Positions 29,871 through 39,255 of a DNA stretch of 39,705 nt are shown one piece after another; positions within the stretch are counted from its first letter, which is position 1, and the number at the start of each line of letters is the position of its first letter. Source of the stretch: an uncultured beta proteobacterium (GTDB lineage Bacteria; Pseudomonadota; Gammaproteobacteria; Burkholderiales; Burkholderiaceae_B); the NCBI GenBank assembly GCA_903865015.1, contig CAIPID010000498.1, positions 1 through 39,705 on the forward strand. The letters are read 5' to 3'. Made by a program: the position numbers and the translations under genes. Under the pieces are notes generated by a model. The model did not search any database and was not told the DNA's origin. It worked only from the letters and a program-made list of their open reading frames with translations.

Positions 29871-31244
29871 ATGTTGAATATCGTCATTCTGGCTGCTGGG
29901 CTGGGTAAAAGGATGCAGTCCAATCTGCCCAAAGTACTGCACACGATTGCAGGTCGATCGATGCTCGCGCATGTGCTCGATGGTGCGCGCGCACTCAACG
30001 CGGATAGTATTGTTGTTGTCGTGGGCCACGGCGCCGAACAAGTTAAGACTGCCTTCAGCGCACAAGCTGATTTACAGTTTGCGCTGCAACAGCCTCAGCT
30101 TGGGACAGGTCATGCTGTACAGCAAGCGATCCCGTTACTGAAAGAGGATGGTGAGGACGATGTCACAATCGTTTTGTACGGTGATGTGCCTTTAGTCCAG
30201 CTCTCAACATTGCAGGCTTTACTGGATGCGCGTCAGGATGGCTTGGCTGTTCTAACAGAAATCCTCCCAGACCCTACAGGCTATGGACGTATCGTGCGTG
30301 ATCTGCATGGCGATGTCCGCGCGATCGTTGAGCATAAAGATGCAAATGAGGTTGAGCGGGCGATCACAGAAGTCAATACCGGCATTATCGCAGCACCTAC
30401 GGCGGCGCTCAAACGCTGGCTCGCACAGCTCAATAATAATAATGCGCAGGGCGAGTATTACCTGACCGATATTATTGGAATGGCTGTTGCTGACGGGGTT
30501 AAAGTCGCCGTCGCACATCCTCAGGCTGCTTTCGAAACTCTGGGTGTAAATAGTCGCATGCAGCAAGCGCAGCTCGAACGGCTCTGGCAGGCAGAGCAGG
30601 CAAGACGGCAGCTTGAGGCCGGTGTGACACTAGCAGATCCGGCCAGATTTGATGTGCGTGGTCAATTAGTCTGCGGACGCGATGTCTTTATCGATGTGGG
30701 CTGCGTATTCGAAGGAGTGGTGACGCTCGCTGATGGCGTGCGTGTAGGCCCACATTGTGTTTTACGTGATGTTCAGATTGGAGCCGGCACGCAGATTGAG
30801 GCATTTAGCCATCTGGACCATGCGCAGGTCGGGTTGGATGCGCGTATCGGACCTTACGCACGACTGCGCCCGGGCGCAAAACTTGCCAACCATACGCATG
30901 TCGGTAATTTTGTTGAAATCAAAAACACCAATTTAGGCGAGGGCAGTAAAGCGAATCATCTCGCCTATGTCGGCGATGCCGATATCGGTGCGCGCGTCAA
31001 TATCGGTGCCGGTACGATCACCTGCAATTATGATGGCGTCAATAAATTCAGGACAGTGATTGAGGATGATGCGTTCATTGGCTCGGACACGCAGCTTGTC
31101 GCGCCCGTACGTGTGGGGCGTGGCGCAACCATTGGTGCAGGTACAACATTAACTGTAGACGCGCCAGCTGATCAGCTCACGATCTCGCGTATTAAACAAA
31201 CAACGATCGCAGGCTGGAAGCGTCCAGTCAAAAAGGCCAAGTGA
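29871..31244 (+). CDS. glmU: Bifunctional GlmU (GlcN-1-P acetyltransferase / UDP-GlcNAc pyrophosphorylase)
   Basis: A 457-residue enzyme making UDP-GlcNAc. The N-terminal uridyltransferase begins [23 protein letters not shown], the nucleotide-binding loop. The C-terminal acetyltransferase is a left-handed beta-helix of hexapeptide repeats ([23 protein letters not shown]), with the catalytic His in HLDHAQ or near [10 protein letters not shown]. The product feeds MurA at the left end of the window. The stop overlaps the GTG start of the following exporter gene. Confidence 0.97.
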   Translation: MLNIVILAAGLGKRMQSNLPKVLHTIAGRSMLAHVLDGARALNADSIVVVVGHGAEQVKTAFSAQADLQFALQQPQLGTGHAVQQAIPLLKEDGEDDVTIVLYGDVPLVQLSTLQALLDARQDGLAVLTEILPDPTGYGRIVRDLHGDVRAIVEHKDANEVERAITEVNTGIIAAPTAALKRWLAQLNNNNAQGEYYLTDIIGMAVADGVKVAVAHPQAAFETLGVNSRMQQAQLERLWQAEQARRQLEAGVTLADPARFDVRGQLVCGRDVFIDVGCVFEGVVTLADGVRVGPHCVLRDVQIGAGTQIEAFSHLDHAQVGLDARIGPYARLRPGAKLANHTHVGNFVEIKNTNLGEGSKANHLAYVGDADIGARVNIGAGTITCNYDGVNKFRTVIEDDAFIGSDTQLVAPVRVGRGATIGAGTTLTVDAPADQLTISRIKQTTIAGWKRPVKKAK

Positions 31245-32644
31245 GTACTGTTGCTGAATCAGATAAGGTAGAGTCATCGGCCGTAGAGCCAATGGAAGGG
31301 CTGCCAAACCCGCGAAGGCGCTGGGCAGCCATGACCATGCTTGTTGGTATCGGCATGTCAGTGCTTGACTCCTCAATGTCCAATGTGGCGCTGCCAACGA
31401 TTGCGCGAGAGTTGAATCAAAGTGCTGCGGCGGTTGTGTGGATTGTCAATGCTTACGGCCTAACCTTGGTGATGACATTATTGCCAATGTCAGCGATTGG
31501 TGAGCGTACGGGGTTTAAACGCTTATTTAAATATGGGTTGATGTTGTTCACGGTTGCCTCGGTCGCAAGCTCGCTCGCACCTTCATTGCCATTTTTGCTT
31601 GTGTGCCGTGTACTGCAAGGACTAGGTGGCTCGGCCATCATGTGTTTGTTTGGTGCCTTGGTCAGACATATCTACCCGCCAAAGATGATGGCACGTGGTA
31701 TCGGCATCAATGCGATGATGGTCGGTGTGACCTCCGTCTTGGGGCCAACGATTGGTTCATTCATCTTGTCGGTTTCAAGTTGGCATTGGATTTTTGCAGT
31801 CAATATTCCTGTCGGTTTGCTCGCATTACTCGGTGTTAAATATTTACCTGACGTCACGCCAGTTAAAGGTCGTTTTGACTGGTTGTCCGCATGCTTGAGT
31901 ATGGTGACGGTGGGCCTGATCATTGTTGGTATCGATTATCTTTCAACCTATACTTGGCAATCTTTATGCATCATTGTGTTGGGCGCTTTGACAGGGGTTG
32001 TGCTGATCCGGCGCAGCAATCAGCAAACTGCGCCATTGGTACCTGTTGATTTACTCAAAATATCTTCTTTACGTTTTGCGATCGCAGCCTCGTTATGCAC
32101 GTTTTCCGCACAGATGGCGACGTTTATTTCCCTGCCTTTTTATTTACAGCAGACCTTGCATCGTCCACAATCATCGGTCGGGATGCTGATGGCTGCCTGG
32201 CCAATGGGGGCGGCACTGATCGCACTCGTGGCGGGGCGGTTATCAAATATTTATCCTGTCGCGATCCTTAGCGGTTTGGGGGCGGGATCGATGGCAACCG
32301 GCATCGCAATCATTGTCCTGATGCCAGAGTCGGCGAGTGATATCTGGTTGATGCTCGCGATGGGGCTTGCAGGAATTGGGTTTGGATTTTTTCAGACACC
32401 CAACAACCGCGTCATTATCGGCTCTGCTCCCAGGCATCGCGCGGGCGCTTTGGGTGGCTTGCAGGCAACGACGCGTGTGTTTGGTCAGACCTTTGGCGCG
32501 GCCATGGTCGCCTCGGCCTTTAGTCTGAGCGTCACGGTTGGTCCGACACTTGGTCTGACTGTCGGAATTACTTTTGCCTCCATTGCCGTGCTCGTGAATG
32601 TGATTCGCCATCGTCAGGCGGGTGTGTCGCGCAGTGAGGGTTGA
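31241..32644 (+). CDS. MFS transporter, DHA2 (EmrB/QacA-like) family
   Basis: A 467-residue membrane protein with about 14 hydrophobic segments. [17 protein letters not shown] and [16 protein letters not shown] mark helix 1 and motif D1/A of the DHA2 drug:H+ antiporters. [14 protein letters not shown] is the loop 2-3 motif A. The start is GTG at 31241, overlapping the glmU stop (GTGA), with AAGG four bases upstream; later ATG codons at 31292 and 31331 are alternatives. The substrate is unknown. Its coupling to glmU is positional and does not itself show a shared function. Confidence 0.9.
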   Translation: MSTVAESDKVESSAVEPMEGLPNPRRRWAAMTMLVGIGMSVLDSSMSNVALPTIARELNQSAAAVVWIVNAYGLTLVMTLLPMSAIGERTGFKRLFKYGLMLFTVASVASSLAPSLPFLLVCRVLQGLGGSAIMCLFGALVRHIYPPKMMARGIGINAMMVGVTSVLGPTIGSFILSVSSWHWIFAVNIPVGLLALLGVKYLPDVTPVKGRFDWLSACLSMVTVGLIIVGIDYLSTYTWQSLCIIVLGALTGVVLIRRSNQQTAPLVPVDLLKISSLRFAIAASLCTFSAQMATFISLPFYLQQTLHRPQSSVGMLMAAWPMGAALIALVAGRLSNIYPVAILSGLGAGSMATGIAIIVLMPESASDIWLMLAMGLAGIGFGFFQTPNNRVIIGSAPRHRAGALGGLQATTRVFGQTFGAAMVASAFSLSVTVGPTLGLTVGITFASIAVLVNVIRHRQAGVSRSEG

Positions 32645-32650
32645 CAGGTA

Positions 32651-33724
32651 ATGGCCCATCCTCCGATGCGTATTTTGCAGATCAATACCGAGCATGGTTG
32701 GCGCGGTGGGGAGCGCCAGACCTTATTAACCGCACTAAATCAACGCAAACTTGGTCATCAGGTCGAGTTACTGGTGCACAGCAAGGGCGAGCTTGCAAAA
32801 AAAGCGCGTGAGCATGGTTTGACAGTGCATCTCGCGCGCAGCGGTGCAGGTTTTGGTGCCTGGCTTGCATTACATGGCCGGCGTTATGACGTTTTACATG
32901 CGCAGACGGCAAAGGTTGTAGCCTGGGCTGTCTTGTCGAAAATTTTTCATCATCGGCCGATTGTTTTTTCGAGACGCACGAGTTTTCCTGTTGGCTCAAA
33001 CAAATGGGCAACGCACTGGAAATGGCAGAATGTCGACCAGCTTGTAGCGATCAGTGATGCCGCCGCTGCCGCACCCCGTGCGATGGGTCTGCAGCCAATT
33101 GTGATTCAGAGTGCCGTGCCCGCAGTTACGCCTGCTCCGGAGCGCGTGCAAGCTTTCGTGACCCAATACGAACTTGAGGGCCTGCGCTTAGTTGGGACGG
33201 CCAGTGCGCTCTCACCAGAAAAGGATCCCATTACTCTGATTCGTGCCGCGGCAATTGTTTGCGCGCAATTCGATGATGTGCGTTTTGTGCATTGGGGCGC
33301 ACCTGGCCAGGCGAGCGCTGTCGCGCATGTGTGCATAGAAGATCTTGGTTTGCAGGATCGTTATTTGTTAGCGGGGTTTACGACTGCCGTTGAGCAACTC
33401 TATCCTGCCTTGTCGGTTTTTGTGATGGCCTCAAAATTCGAAGCGCTCGGTTCAAGTGTCCTCGATGCGATGATGCAGCATGTACCCGTCGTCTCAACCG
33501 ATGCGGGCGGCTTGAAAGAAACACTCTCCAACGGACGGGGTTTGCTTGGTGGTGTTGGCGATGTGGAGGCGATGGCGTTGAGTATTATTCAACTGCTCGA
33601 TCATCCTCAGCAAGCCCGAGCGATGGCCGAGCACGCCTATGCAGAAGTCATCGCAGAATACGATGTCGAACGCATGGCGCGTCGTTATTTGAATGTGTAT
33701 GCCTCGGTATTGTCGCGTCGCTAA
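32651..33724 (+). CDS. GT4-type glycosyltransferase
   Basis: A 357-residue GT-B fold glycosyltransferase of the GT4 group. The N-terminal half begins MRILQINTEHGWRGGERQ, the donor half includes LVGTASALSPEKDPITLIRAA and the motif FEALGSSVLDAMMQHVPVVST. In the usual EX7E motif the second acidic residue is Asp here (E-ALGSSVL-D). The acceptor and product are not known; a role in lipopolysaccharide or capsule assembly is plausible. It starts 6 bp after the exporter stop and is convergent with the AsnC gene, leaving 3 bp between stops. Confidence 0.87.
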   Translation: MAHPPMRILQINTEHGWRGGERQTLLTALNQRKLGHQVELLVHSKGELAKKAREHGLTVHLARSGAGFGAWLALHGRRYDVLHAQTAKVVAWAVLSKIFHHRPIVFSRRTSFPVGSNKWATHWKWQNVDQLVAISDAAAAAPRAMGLQPIVIQSAVPAVTPAPERVQAFVTQYELEGLRLVGTASALSPEKDPITLIRAAAIVCAQFDDVRFVHWGAPGQASAVAHVCIEDLGLQDRYLLAGFTTAVEQLYPALSVFVMASKFEALGSSVLDAMMQHVPVVSTDAGGLKETLSNGRGLLGGVGDVEAMALSIIQLLDHPQQARAMAEHAYAEVIAEYDVERMARRYLNVYASVLSRR

Positions 33725-33727
33725 ATA

Positions 33728-34207
33728 TCAAGCGGTTGCGGTCACGGTAATGTTCGTCTCAAATTTACTTCGATGGACGGAAAAGAAACTTCGGACGTTG
33801 CGCACATTGGCCTCTGCCGTCAGTGCGCGATGAACCAGTGCGTGATAGGCCGGCATATCAGTTACTTGAGCAATCAATACAAAATCCGGTCCGGTCGAAA
33901 CCCGATAGCACTGTAGGACAGTTGCCTCTAGCCCCACGCGTTGTTCAAACTGCTGAAGCCTTTCGGCAGTTTGTACGTCGAGCGTGACTTCGATAATCGC
34001 GGTCAGCGTATTGGCGACTTTCTCGGGCGCAACAATAGCAATCTGTTTTTCAATAACGCCGGATTCGATCAGTCTGCGCACGCGACGCATACAAGTCGGA
34101 GGCGAGGCATGCACAATCTCAGCCAAATCTTGATTGGTCAGGCTGGCATCTTTTTGCATCTGCGTCAGGATTCGGACATCGAGTTCATCGAGCGCAACGG
34201 TCGTCAT
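33728..34207 (-). CDS. Lrp/AsnC family transcriptional regulator
   Basis: A 159-residue regulator. The N-terminal winged helix-turn-helix reads LTNQDLAEIVHASPPTCMRRVRRL, followed by the RAM effector domain with the TGPDFVLIAQV stretch. The Cys in PPTCMRRV is typical of the Lrp subgroup. The track start 34234 is TTG; the ATG at 34207 has AAGG upstream. It is divergent from glmS, and the intergenic region holds two perfect palindromes that look like Lrp-type operators, so it probably controls itself and glmS. The effector, perhaps an amino acid, is not known. Confidence 0.92.
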   Translation of the reverse strand: MTTVALDELDVRILTQMQKDASLTNQDLAEIVHASPPTCMRRVRRLIESGVIEKQIAIVAPEKVANTLTAIIEVTLDVQTAERLQQFEQRVGLEATVLQCYRVSTGPDFVLIAQVTDMPAYHALVHRALTAEANVRNVRSFFSVHRSKFETNITVTATA

Positions 34208-34233
34208 GGGGAGCCTTGAGGTCAAAAATGGCA

Positions 34234-34260
34234 ATAAAGTGAAATATTATTTCACTTTAT
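34234..34260. promoter_or_regulatory. Perfect 13-bp inverted repeat in the AsnC-glmS region (site 1)
   Basis: ATAAAGTGAAATA, one T, TATTTCACTTTAT: perfect 13-bp arms. The half-site TGAAAT recurs in site 2, with centres 44 bp apart, about four helical turns. This is the expected layout for an Lrp-type oligomer wrapping DNA. Operator function is inferred. Confidence 0.75.
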
Positions 34261-34266
34261 ATATTT

Positions 34267-34315
34267 AATGATATTAAATTTCATACTTGCCGAATATATG
34301 AAATTTAATATCATT
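34267..34315. promoter_or_regulatory. Perfect 18-bp inverted repeat overlapping the glmS promoter (site 2)
   Basis: AATGATATTAAATTTCAT (34267-34284) and ATGAAATTTAATATCATT (34298-34315) are exact reverse complements around a 13-nt spacer. A promoter for glmS fits inside: TTGCCG (34287-34292), 16 bp, TATCAT (34309-34314). The right arm therefore covers the -10 box, so regulator binding would be expected to affect glmS transcription. Confidence 0.8.
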
Positions 34316-34356
34316 CTTTTGTGTGCACAATACAACCATAACAAGGAGAGTGCAAT

Positions 34357-36189
34357 ATGTGTGGCATCGTCGGTGCAGTAGCTTCGCGCAACATCACGCC
34401 CATTCTGGTCGAGGGCCTTAAACGCCTTGAATACCGTGGCTACGATTCCTGCGGCGTTGCCGTATTCGACAATGGTGGTTTACGGCGTGTGCGCAGTACC
34501 GAGCGCGTAGCCGAGCTCGAGGAGCACATTGCGCGAGATCATGTTGCAGGATTTACGGGGATTGCGCACACTCGCTGGGCAACGCATGGCGCACCGGTTA
34601 CGCGTAACGCCCATCCGCATTTCTCTGGACAAGGCACCGACGGCCCAAGTATTGCGCTAGTGCATAACGGCATTATCGAAAACCACGAAGAACTTCGCGC
34701 AGAGTTGCAAGCGCAAGGTTATGTATTTGAGAGTCAGACAGATACCGAAGTGATCGCACATCTTGTGCACCATCTATATCACGGTGATTTGCTCGACGCT
34801 GTGCAACAGGCGATTAAACGTTTGCATGGTGCGTATGCGATTGCAGTGTTTTGCCGCGACGAGCCGCACCGAATCGTGGCTGCGCGTCAAGGCTCACCGC
34901 TTGTAATCGGTCGTGGCAAAAACGAAAACTTTCTTGCCTCTGATGCATTAGCGCTTGCAGGTACGACCGACCAGATTGTTTATCTTGAAGACGGTGACGT
35001 CGCCGATTTACAGTTAGGAAATGTCTGGATCATGGATCAATCAGGCAAAGCCGTGACACGTACGATCAATACGGTGCATGTGCATACAGGCGCTGCAGAT
35101 TTAGGCCCATACCGTCATTACATGCAGAAAGAAATTTTTGAGCAACCAAGAGCCGTAGGTGACACGCTCGAAGATGTTGAGTCGATTGCGCCAGAGATGT
35201 TTGGTGATCAGGCGTATAAAGTTTTTAAGCAAATCGATCGCGTCCTGATACTCGCATGTGGCACAAGCTATTACGCAGGCTTAACCGCCAAATACTGGAT
35301 CGAGTCGATTGCAAAAATACCGGTATCGGTTGAGATCGCAAGCGAATACCGCTATCGAGATAGCGTACCAAATCCCAACACGCTAGTCGTCACTATCTCC
35401 CAGTCAGGCGAAACGGCCGACACGCTCGCGGCCTTAAAGCACGCGCGCGGGTTGGGTATGGAGCAGACGCTCACCATCTGCAATGTCTCGACAAGCGCGA
35501 TGGTCCGTGAGTGCAAGCTCGCCTTCATTACCCGCGCAGGCGTTGAGATTGGCGTGGCGTCTACAAAGGCGTTCACCACGCAGTTGACCGCGTTGTTCAT
35601 GCTGACACTTGCACTGGCGCAAGTCCATGGGCAACTGACCGACGAACAGGAAATAGAGCACGTAAGAGCCTTGCGTCATTTGCCTTCTGCGATTAGCGCA
35701 GTACTCGCGCTCGAGCCGCAAATTATGGCGTGGTCTGATAAATTCGCTGCAAAAGAAAACGCATTGTTCCTCGGTCGCGGCATGCATTATCCGATCGCGC
35801 TCGAGGGCGCATTAAAGCTCAAGGAAATCAGCTATATCCATGCTGAAGCCTACCCCGCCGGTGAGCTTAAGCATGGGCCGCTCGCACTTGTGACCGAGCA
35901 AATGCCGGTTGTGACGATCGCACCTAACGATGCGCTGCTCGAAAAACTCAAATCAAATATGCAAGAAGTCCGCGCGCGCGGTGGTGAGCTGTATGTGTTT
36001 GCAGATGCGGGCACAAAAATTGTGAATAGCGAAGGCGTGCATGTGATCCGTATGCCTGAAAACTACGGACCTCTTTCACCTATCCTGCATACGATACCTT
36101 TGCAACTGCTGGCTTATCACACGGCTTGCTCAAGGGGAACGGATGTTGATAAGCCTAGGAATTTGGCTAAGAGTGTGACGGTGGAGTAG
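34357..36189 (+). CDS. glmS: Glutamine--fructose-6-phosphate aminotransferase GlmS
   Basis: A 610-residue isomerising amidotransferase making glucosamine-6-phosphate. The N-terminal nucleophile Cys2 is in MCGIVGAVA; the glutamine domain has [10 protein letters not shown] and HNGIIENH. Two SIS isomerase domains follow ([42 protein letters not shown]), and the end [12 protein letters not shown] is typical. The start has AAGGAGAG upstream. It feeds glmU and murA in the same window. Regulation is probably by the divergent AsnC-type protein; no glmS ribozyme-like leader was seen, as expected in this phylum. Confidence 0.97.
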   Translation: MCGIVGAVASRNITPILVEGLKRLEYRGYDSCGVAVFDNGGLRRVRSTERVAELEEHIARDHVAGFTGIAHTRWATHGAPVTRNAHPHFSGQGTDGPSIALVHNGIIENHEELRAELQAQGYVFESQTDTEVIAHLVHHLYHGDLLDAVQQAIKRLHGAYAIAVFCRDEPHRIVAARQGSPLVIGRGKNENFLASDALALAGTTDQIVYLEDGDVADLQLGNVWIMDQSGKAVTRTINTVHVHTGAADLGPYRHYMQKEIFEQPRAVGDTLEDVESIAPEMFGDQAYKVFKQIDRVLILACGTSYYAGLTAKYWIESIAKIPVSVEIASEYRYRDSVPNPNTLVVTISQSGETADTLAALKHARGLGMEQTLTICNVSTSAMVRECKLAFITRAGVEIGVASTKAFTTQLTALFMLTLALAQVHGQLTDEQEIEHVRALRHLPSAISAVLALEPQIMAWSDKFAAKENALFLGRGMHYPIALEGALKLKEISYIHAEAYPAGELKHGPLALVTEQMPVVTIAPNDALLEKLKSNMQEVRARGGELYVFADAGTKIVNSEGVHVIRMPENYGPLSPILHTIPLQLLAYHTACSRGTDVDKPRNLAKSVTVE

Positions 36190-36347
36190 TTTCGTTAGGG
36201 GGTAATAATCAGGAAGGTTTTCTTGTCCGTTTCAGGCTAACGATCAGGACGAGAGGCTTGATGATTGGGGCATATTCAGGCTATCAAATTGAGCTTTCAG
36301 ACAAGATTATTGCCCTACGTATAGGCAATTTGTTTCGCGGCACTTAA

Positions 36348-36380
36348 AACTAACGCACCTCTGGCTCCAGTGGGTTAGTT
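36348..36380. terminator. Terminator-like inverted repeat in the glmS/36405 gap
   Basis: AACTAAC (36348-36354) pairs with GTTAGTT (36374-36380), with an inner CTGG-CT-CCAG stem, followed by TTAAAA. It lies between convergent genes and could stop both. The T-run is short, so confidence is limited. The rest of the 215-bp gap after glmS holds no recognisable gene; a looser repeat CGTTAG/CTAACG spans about 36193-36242. Confidence 0.5.
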
Positions 36381-36404
36381 AAAAGTGATCGACAACAGTC
36401 AGTG

Positions 36405-36992
36405 TTAAGCGCAAAGCATAATCAGATTGTTGATTTCAGCCTCTGCCATCTCATGCATTTTTGTACTGTTCAGAATCAGCGCCTCAAGATCGGGTGCGCT
36501 GAGTGCATTCTGGGGATCCATGTTGATGATCTCAAGATACATCGCGATCAGCTCCTCCAGCACATTGATGCTTTCGGCGGCATCAGGATCGAGATCAAAA
36601 TCTTCCTGATCCTGAAAAAATCCATCCATAAACGCATCAAGTTCTTCGCCACGAATACGTGCCTGATTCATTAAGTCGCCAATCGTTGCAGGAATTGCGA
36701 TGGGTGTCAGGGTAAAGGGATTATCTTGATCGGAATGTGCAGAGAGAGCATCCCAGAGACGCGTTAGGAAAGTATCCTGAATTTCTTTGATCGCATCATC
36801 TGAGTCGATCTCAGGAAACTCCCCATCCCACAAGGCATGCAGCTCAAAAGCAGGATCCACAACAAAGGGGCTGGCGATCGCTCCCATGAAGGCAGCTCTG
36901 ACCTCGTGAAGCTTGTAAGGACATTCGTATTTGGTGAGTAAGCGTTCGACGTCTTGATTGAGCACGGTTTTGGAATCCAGAGAGGTAAGCAT
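36405..36992 (-). CDS. Unrecognised acidic, mainly helical protein (possibly UPF0149/YecA-like)
   Basis: A 195-residue cytoplasmic protein without signal or membrane segments, rich in Asp and Glu. The order of features - a small N-terminal helical part, VRAAFMGAIASPFVVDPAFELHALW, then AIKEIQDTFLTRLWDAL, then the acidic DAFMDGFFQDQEDFDLDPD - resembles the UPF0149/YecA layout, but I cannot confirm membership. The track start at 37013 is GTG; the ATG at 36992 is more likely, though it has no clear ribosome site. It starts 14 bp from the divergent DCC-family gene. No function is proposed. Confidence 0.6.
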   Translation of the reverse strand: MLTSLDSKTVLNQDVERLLTKYECPYKLHEVRAAFMGAIASPFVVDPAFELHALWDGEFPEIDSDDAIKEIQDTFLTRLWDALSAHSDQDNPFTLTPIAIPATIGDLMNQARIRGEELDAFMDGFFQDQEDFDLDPDAAESINVLEELIAMYLEIINMDPQNALSAPDLEALILNSTKMHEMAEAEINNLIMLCA

Positions 36993-37006
36993 ATGATTAG
37001 AAGTAT

Positions 37007-37408
37007 ATGACACCCTTACAGAAACTCACGCTTTATTACGATGCCGCCTGCCCTCTGTGCAGGGCGGAGATTCAGTTCTTGTCCCGTCGTAATCAACAGG
37101 GATTGCTTGCGTTTGTTGATATCAACTCTGAGCACTACCAGCCCGAGATTGTCGGGGTGTCGTGTGAGCAAGCCTTGGCTGCGATGTATGGCCAATATGC
37201 TGATGGAAAGTTAATCAGTGGCGTAGATGTGTTTGCCGCCGCCTATGCTCGCGCAAACCTTAAGGCCTTAGCCTGGCTATTTTCGCGAAAAGCGTTGCGA
37301 CCTGTTATGGACTGGGGTTATAGATTTTTTGCTAGAAACCGACATACTATTTCCAGAATGTTCGGACCATTCGCTTTGTGGTTAGTTACGCTCGCAAACA
37401 AAAAATAA
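37007..37408 (+). CDS. DCC family (DUF393) thiol-disulfide oxidoreductase-like protein
   Basis: A 133-residue protein of the DCC family. The start reads LTLYYDAACPLCRAEIQFL, holding the defining Cys-x2-Cys redox motif near residue 15. The rest has VDINSEHY and a C-terminal hydrophobic and aromatic stretch (GPFALWLVTLA). Family members are predicted thiol-disulfide oxidoreductases with unknown partners. The ATG lies 14 bp from the divergent neighbour's start, with only a weak AGAAG upstream. Confidence 0.85.
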   Translation: MTPLQKLTLYYDAACPLCRAEIQFLSRRNQQGLLAFVDINSEHYQPEIVGVSCEQALAAMYGQYADGKLISGVDVFAAAYARANLKALAWLFSRKALRPVMDWGYRFFARNRHTISRMFGPFALWLVTLANKK

Positions 37409-37447
37409 AATTAAATGTCATGAATACCTAACCTCGTGAGATTGCAA

Positions 37448-37807
37448 ATGAAATTATTCAGCAAAACAGTTTTGTTCATTGTGATTTTTTCATTAGCATC
37501 CTGTGCAAACAACTATTACGCTGGTGTGGACGCAGAGGATCAGTTGACGATTAACGCTGCAACCTGTGGAGAATTGCTGGAGGAGTATCCCGATTATCTG
37601 GCAGCAGAAAACGAACTCGCTGCAAACCTCAAGGATCGCGTGCAGACGCAAGTTGCGACTAATTTGATTGGCGCAGCGACCCTTGCCACACTTGGACTGG
37701 GCTTATTCAGTTTTGACGATACTTCTGATGCTAGCGCAGCACTCGCCGAGTTGAAGGCGATCCGCATTGCCTTGGCCACTGCAATACAGACTCGTGGTTG
37801 TAAATAA
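37448..37807 (+). CDS. Small lipoprotein of unknown function
   Basis: A 119-residue protein. The N-terminus MKLFSKTVLFIVIFSLASCAN is a lipoprotein signal with lipobox LASC. The mature part has an acidic helix (TCGELLEEYPDYLAAENELAANL), a hydrophobic glycine/alanine stretch LIGAATLATLGLGLFSF that could contact the membrane, and two cysteines (TCGE and the terminal GCK) that might form a disulfide. The track start at 37436 is GTG; ATG 37448 begins the natural signal sequence. Convergent with the Bug receptor gene (6 bp between stops). Family not recognised. Confidence 0.7.
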   Translation: MKLFSKTVLFIVIFSLASCANNYYAGVDAEDQLTINAATCGELLEEYPDYLAAENELAANLKDRVQTQVATNLIGAATLATLGLGLFSFDDTSDASAALAELKAIRIALATAIQTRGCK

Positions 37808-37813
37808 ATAGAT

Positions 37814-38782
37814 TTACTCTGCCGCCTTAATCCCCGCGTCTTTAATAATCTTGCCAAATAATTCGTAATCAGCCTTGTAGCGTTTAGCCATTTCCTCTGG
37901 CGTGCTTGCAATAATGTTGTAGCCACTTGCGCGCAATTTTTTGGCAATCTCAGGATCCGCCAACGCTTTGAGTAGTCCTGCGTTTAATGTTGCGATTGTC
38001 GCGGGCGGCGTTTTGCCGGGAGCAGTCAGTCCCCACCAGATCGATTGGTTCAGCTCTTTGTAACCACTTTCTACAAAAGTCGGTACATCAGGCAGGACTG
38101 GTGAGCGTTCAGTAGCAACGATTGCGAGTGCGCGGACTTTACCAGACTGGATTTGTGGCAAGAGGCTTGCGACTGAGCCTGTATAGAGGTCAATACGCTG
38201 ACTGATCAGATCGGTATAAGCAAGCGCCCAGCCACGGTAGGGGATGTGTGTCAGATGCACTTTGCCAGTCGAGCGCCACAGGTGGCCGAGCAGATCGCCG
38301 GTACCACCTGCGCCAGGAATACCGAGCGTAAGCTTGCCTGGATTTTTCGTAGCGGCGGCGGCGACATCGGCTAGTGTTTTATAAGGCGAGTCAGGTGCGA
38401 CAACAAATACGCTTGGTGAGGAGGCAACTAAGCCGACGGGGGTGAAATCCTTAAACGTGTCGTAGGATAATTTTTCATAGAGCCACGGGTTGAGTACGAT
38501 GTTGTCAGTCTGAGCGAGTACCAGCGCGTAGCCGTCGGGATTTGCGCGCGCGGTGGAGTCTAGTGCGAGGTTGCCACCTGCTCCAGGTTTGTTTTCAACG
38601 ACCGTTTTCCAGCCCATTTTTTCTGTCATCCCGCCTGCGACTAAACGTGCGAGCGTGTCAGTGCCACCGCCTGGGGGGAAGGGTGAAATGATGGTGATAG
38701 GCTTGGTTGGGAAATCTTGTGCTGAGGACAAGGAGGACATTAGGGAAAGTGCAGAGGCGATTAGAAGTTTTTTTATTTTCAT
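37814..38782 (-). CDS. Bug/TctC-type periplasmic receptor (second, solitary)
   Basis: A 322-residue periplasmic receptor of the Bug family. The signal peptide is MKIKKLLIASALSLMSSLSSA, followed by PTKPITIISPFPPGGGTDTLARL. VVENKPGAGGNLALD and IPGAGGTGDLLGHLW are further hallmarks. No TctAB permease lies nearby. It differs clearly from the receptor at 6340 (PYAAGGSADT against PFPPGGGTDT), so these are not a recent duplication. Ligand unknown. Confidence 0.93.
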   Translation of the reverse strand: MKIKKLLIASALSLMSSLSSAQDFPTKPITIISPFPPGGGTDTLARLVAGGMTEKMGWKTVVENKPGAGGNLALDSTARANPDGYALVLAQTDNIVLNPWLYEKLSYDTFKDFTPVGLVASSPSVFVVAPDSPYKTLADVAAAATKNPGKLTLGIPGAGGTGDLLGHLWRSTGKVHLTHIPYRGWALAYTDLISQRIDLYTGSVASLLPQIQSGKVRALAIVATERSPVLPDVPTFVESGYKELNQSIWWGLTAPGKTPPATIATLNAGLLKALADPEIAKKLRASGYNIIASTPEEMAKRYKADYELFGKIIKDAGIKAAE

Positions 38783-38926
38783 TGGTTTTATATCTCTTTG
38801 TATGAAATTTAGTTCACATCGAGCTTATAGCGATAGTGACTTATTAGTCTAATTGAATTTAGGGATATAAATATTCAAAATGATTAACTCAAGTCCAGTT
38901 CAAAAATATTGATTTGCACAAGGGTT

Positions 38927-38957
38927 TAACGTTTGACGTTATTAACGATAGTCGTTA
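38927..38957. promoter_or_regulatory. Tandem palindromic operators of the higBA locus
   Basis: TAACGTTTGACGTTA (38927-38941) and TAACGATAGTCGTTA (38943-38957) are two 15-bp palindromes one base apart, both with TAACG half-sites. They resemble HigA/GraA operators. They overlap a promoter-like pair TTGACG (38933-38938), 17 bp, TATTAT (38956-38961). Autoregulation by HigA is inferred. Confidence 0.75.
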
Positions 38958-38964
38958 TTATTTC

Positions 38965-39243
38965 ATGATAGAAAGTTTTGCGTGCGAAGACACGCGAGAT
39001 CTTTTTATGGGTGAGAAGGTTGCAAGATTCGTCAATTTTCAGACGACGGCGATACGCAAGCTTCAGCAGCTCCATGCTGCTCAAACACTTTCTTTTTTAA
39101 GAAAACCGCCAGGTAATCGATTAGAACCACTTCAGGGTGACCTAAAGGGTTATTACAGCATTCGTATTAATGACCAATGGCGATTAAGTTTCTTATGGGG
39201 AGATGGGTCCGTTCATCAAGTACAAATTATTGACTATCATTAA
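38965..39243 (+). CDS. higB: HigB/GraT-type toxin (RelE/ParE superfamily)
   Basis: A 92-residue toxin of the HigB group, likely a ribosome-dependent mRNA endonuclease. It begins MIESFACEDTRDLF, carries RKPPGNRLEPLQGDLKGYYSIRINDQWRLSF and ends VQIIDYH, which are characteristic of GraT/HigB. The track start at 38914 is TTG; the ATG at 38965 restores the conserved MIxSF start. The toxin gene comes before the antitoxin gene, as usual for HigBA. The 12-bp gap to higA implies cotranscription. Confidence 0.92.
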   Translation: MIESFACEDTRDLFMGEKVARFVNFQTTAIRKLQQLHAAQTLSFLRKPPGNRLEPLQGDLKGYYSIRINDQWRLSFLWGDGSVHQVQIIDYH

Positions 39244-39255
39244 TCGAGATAAACG

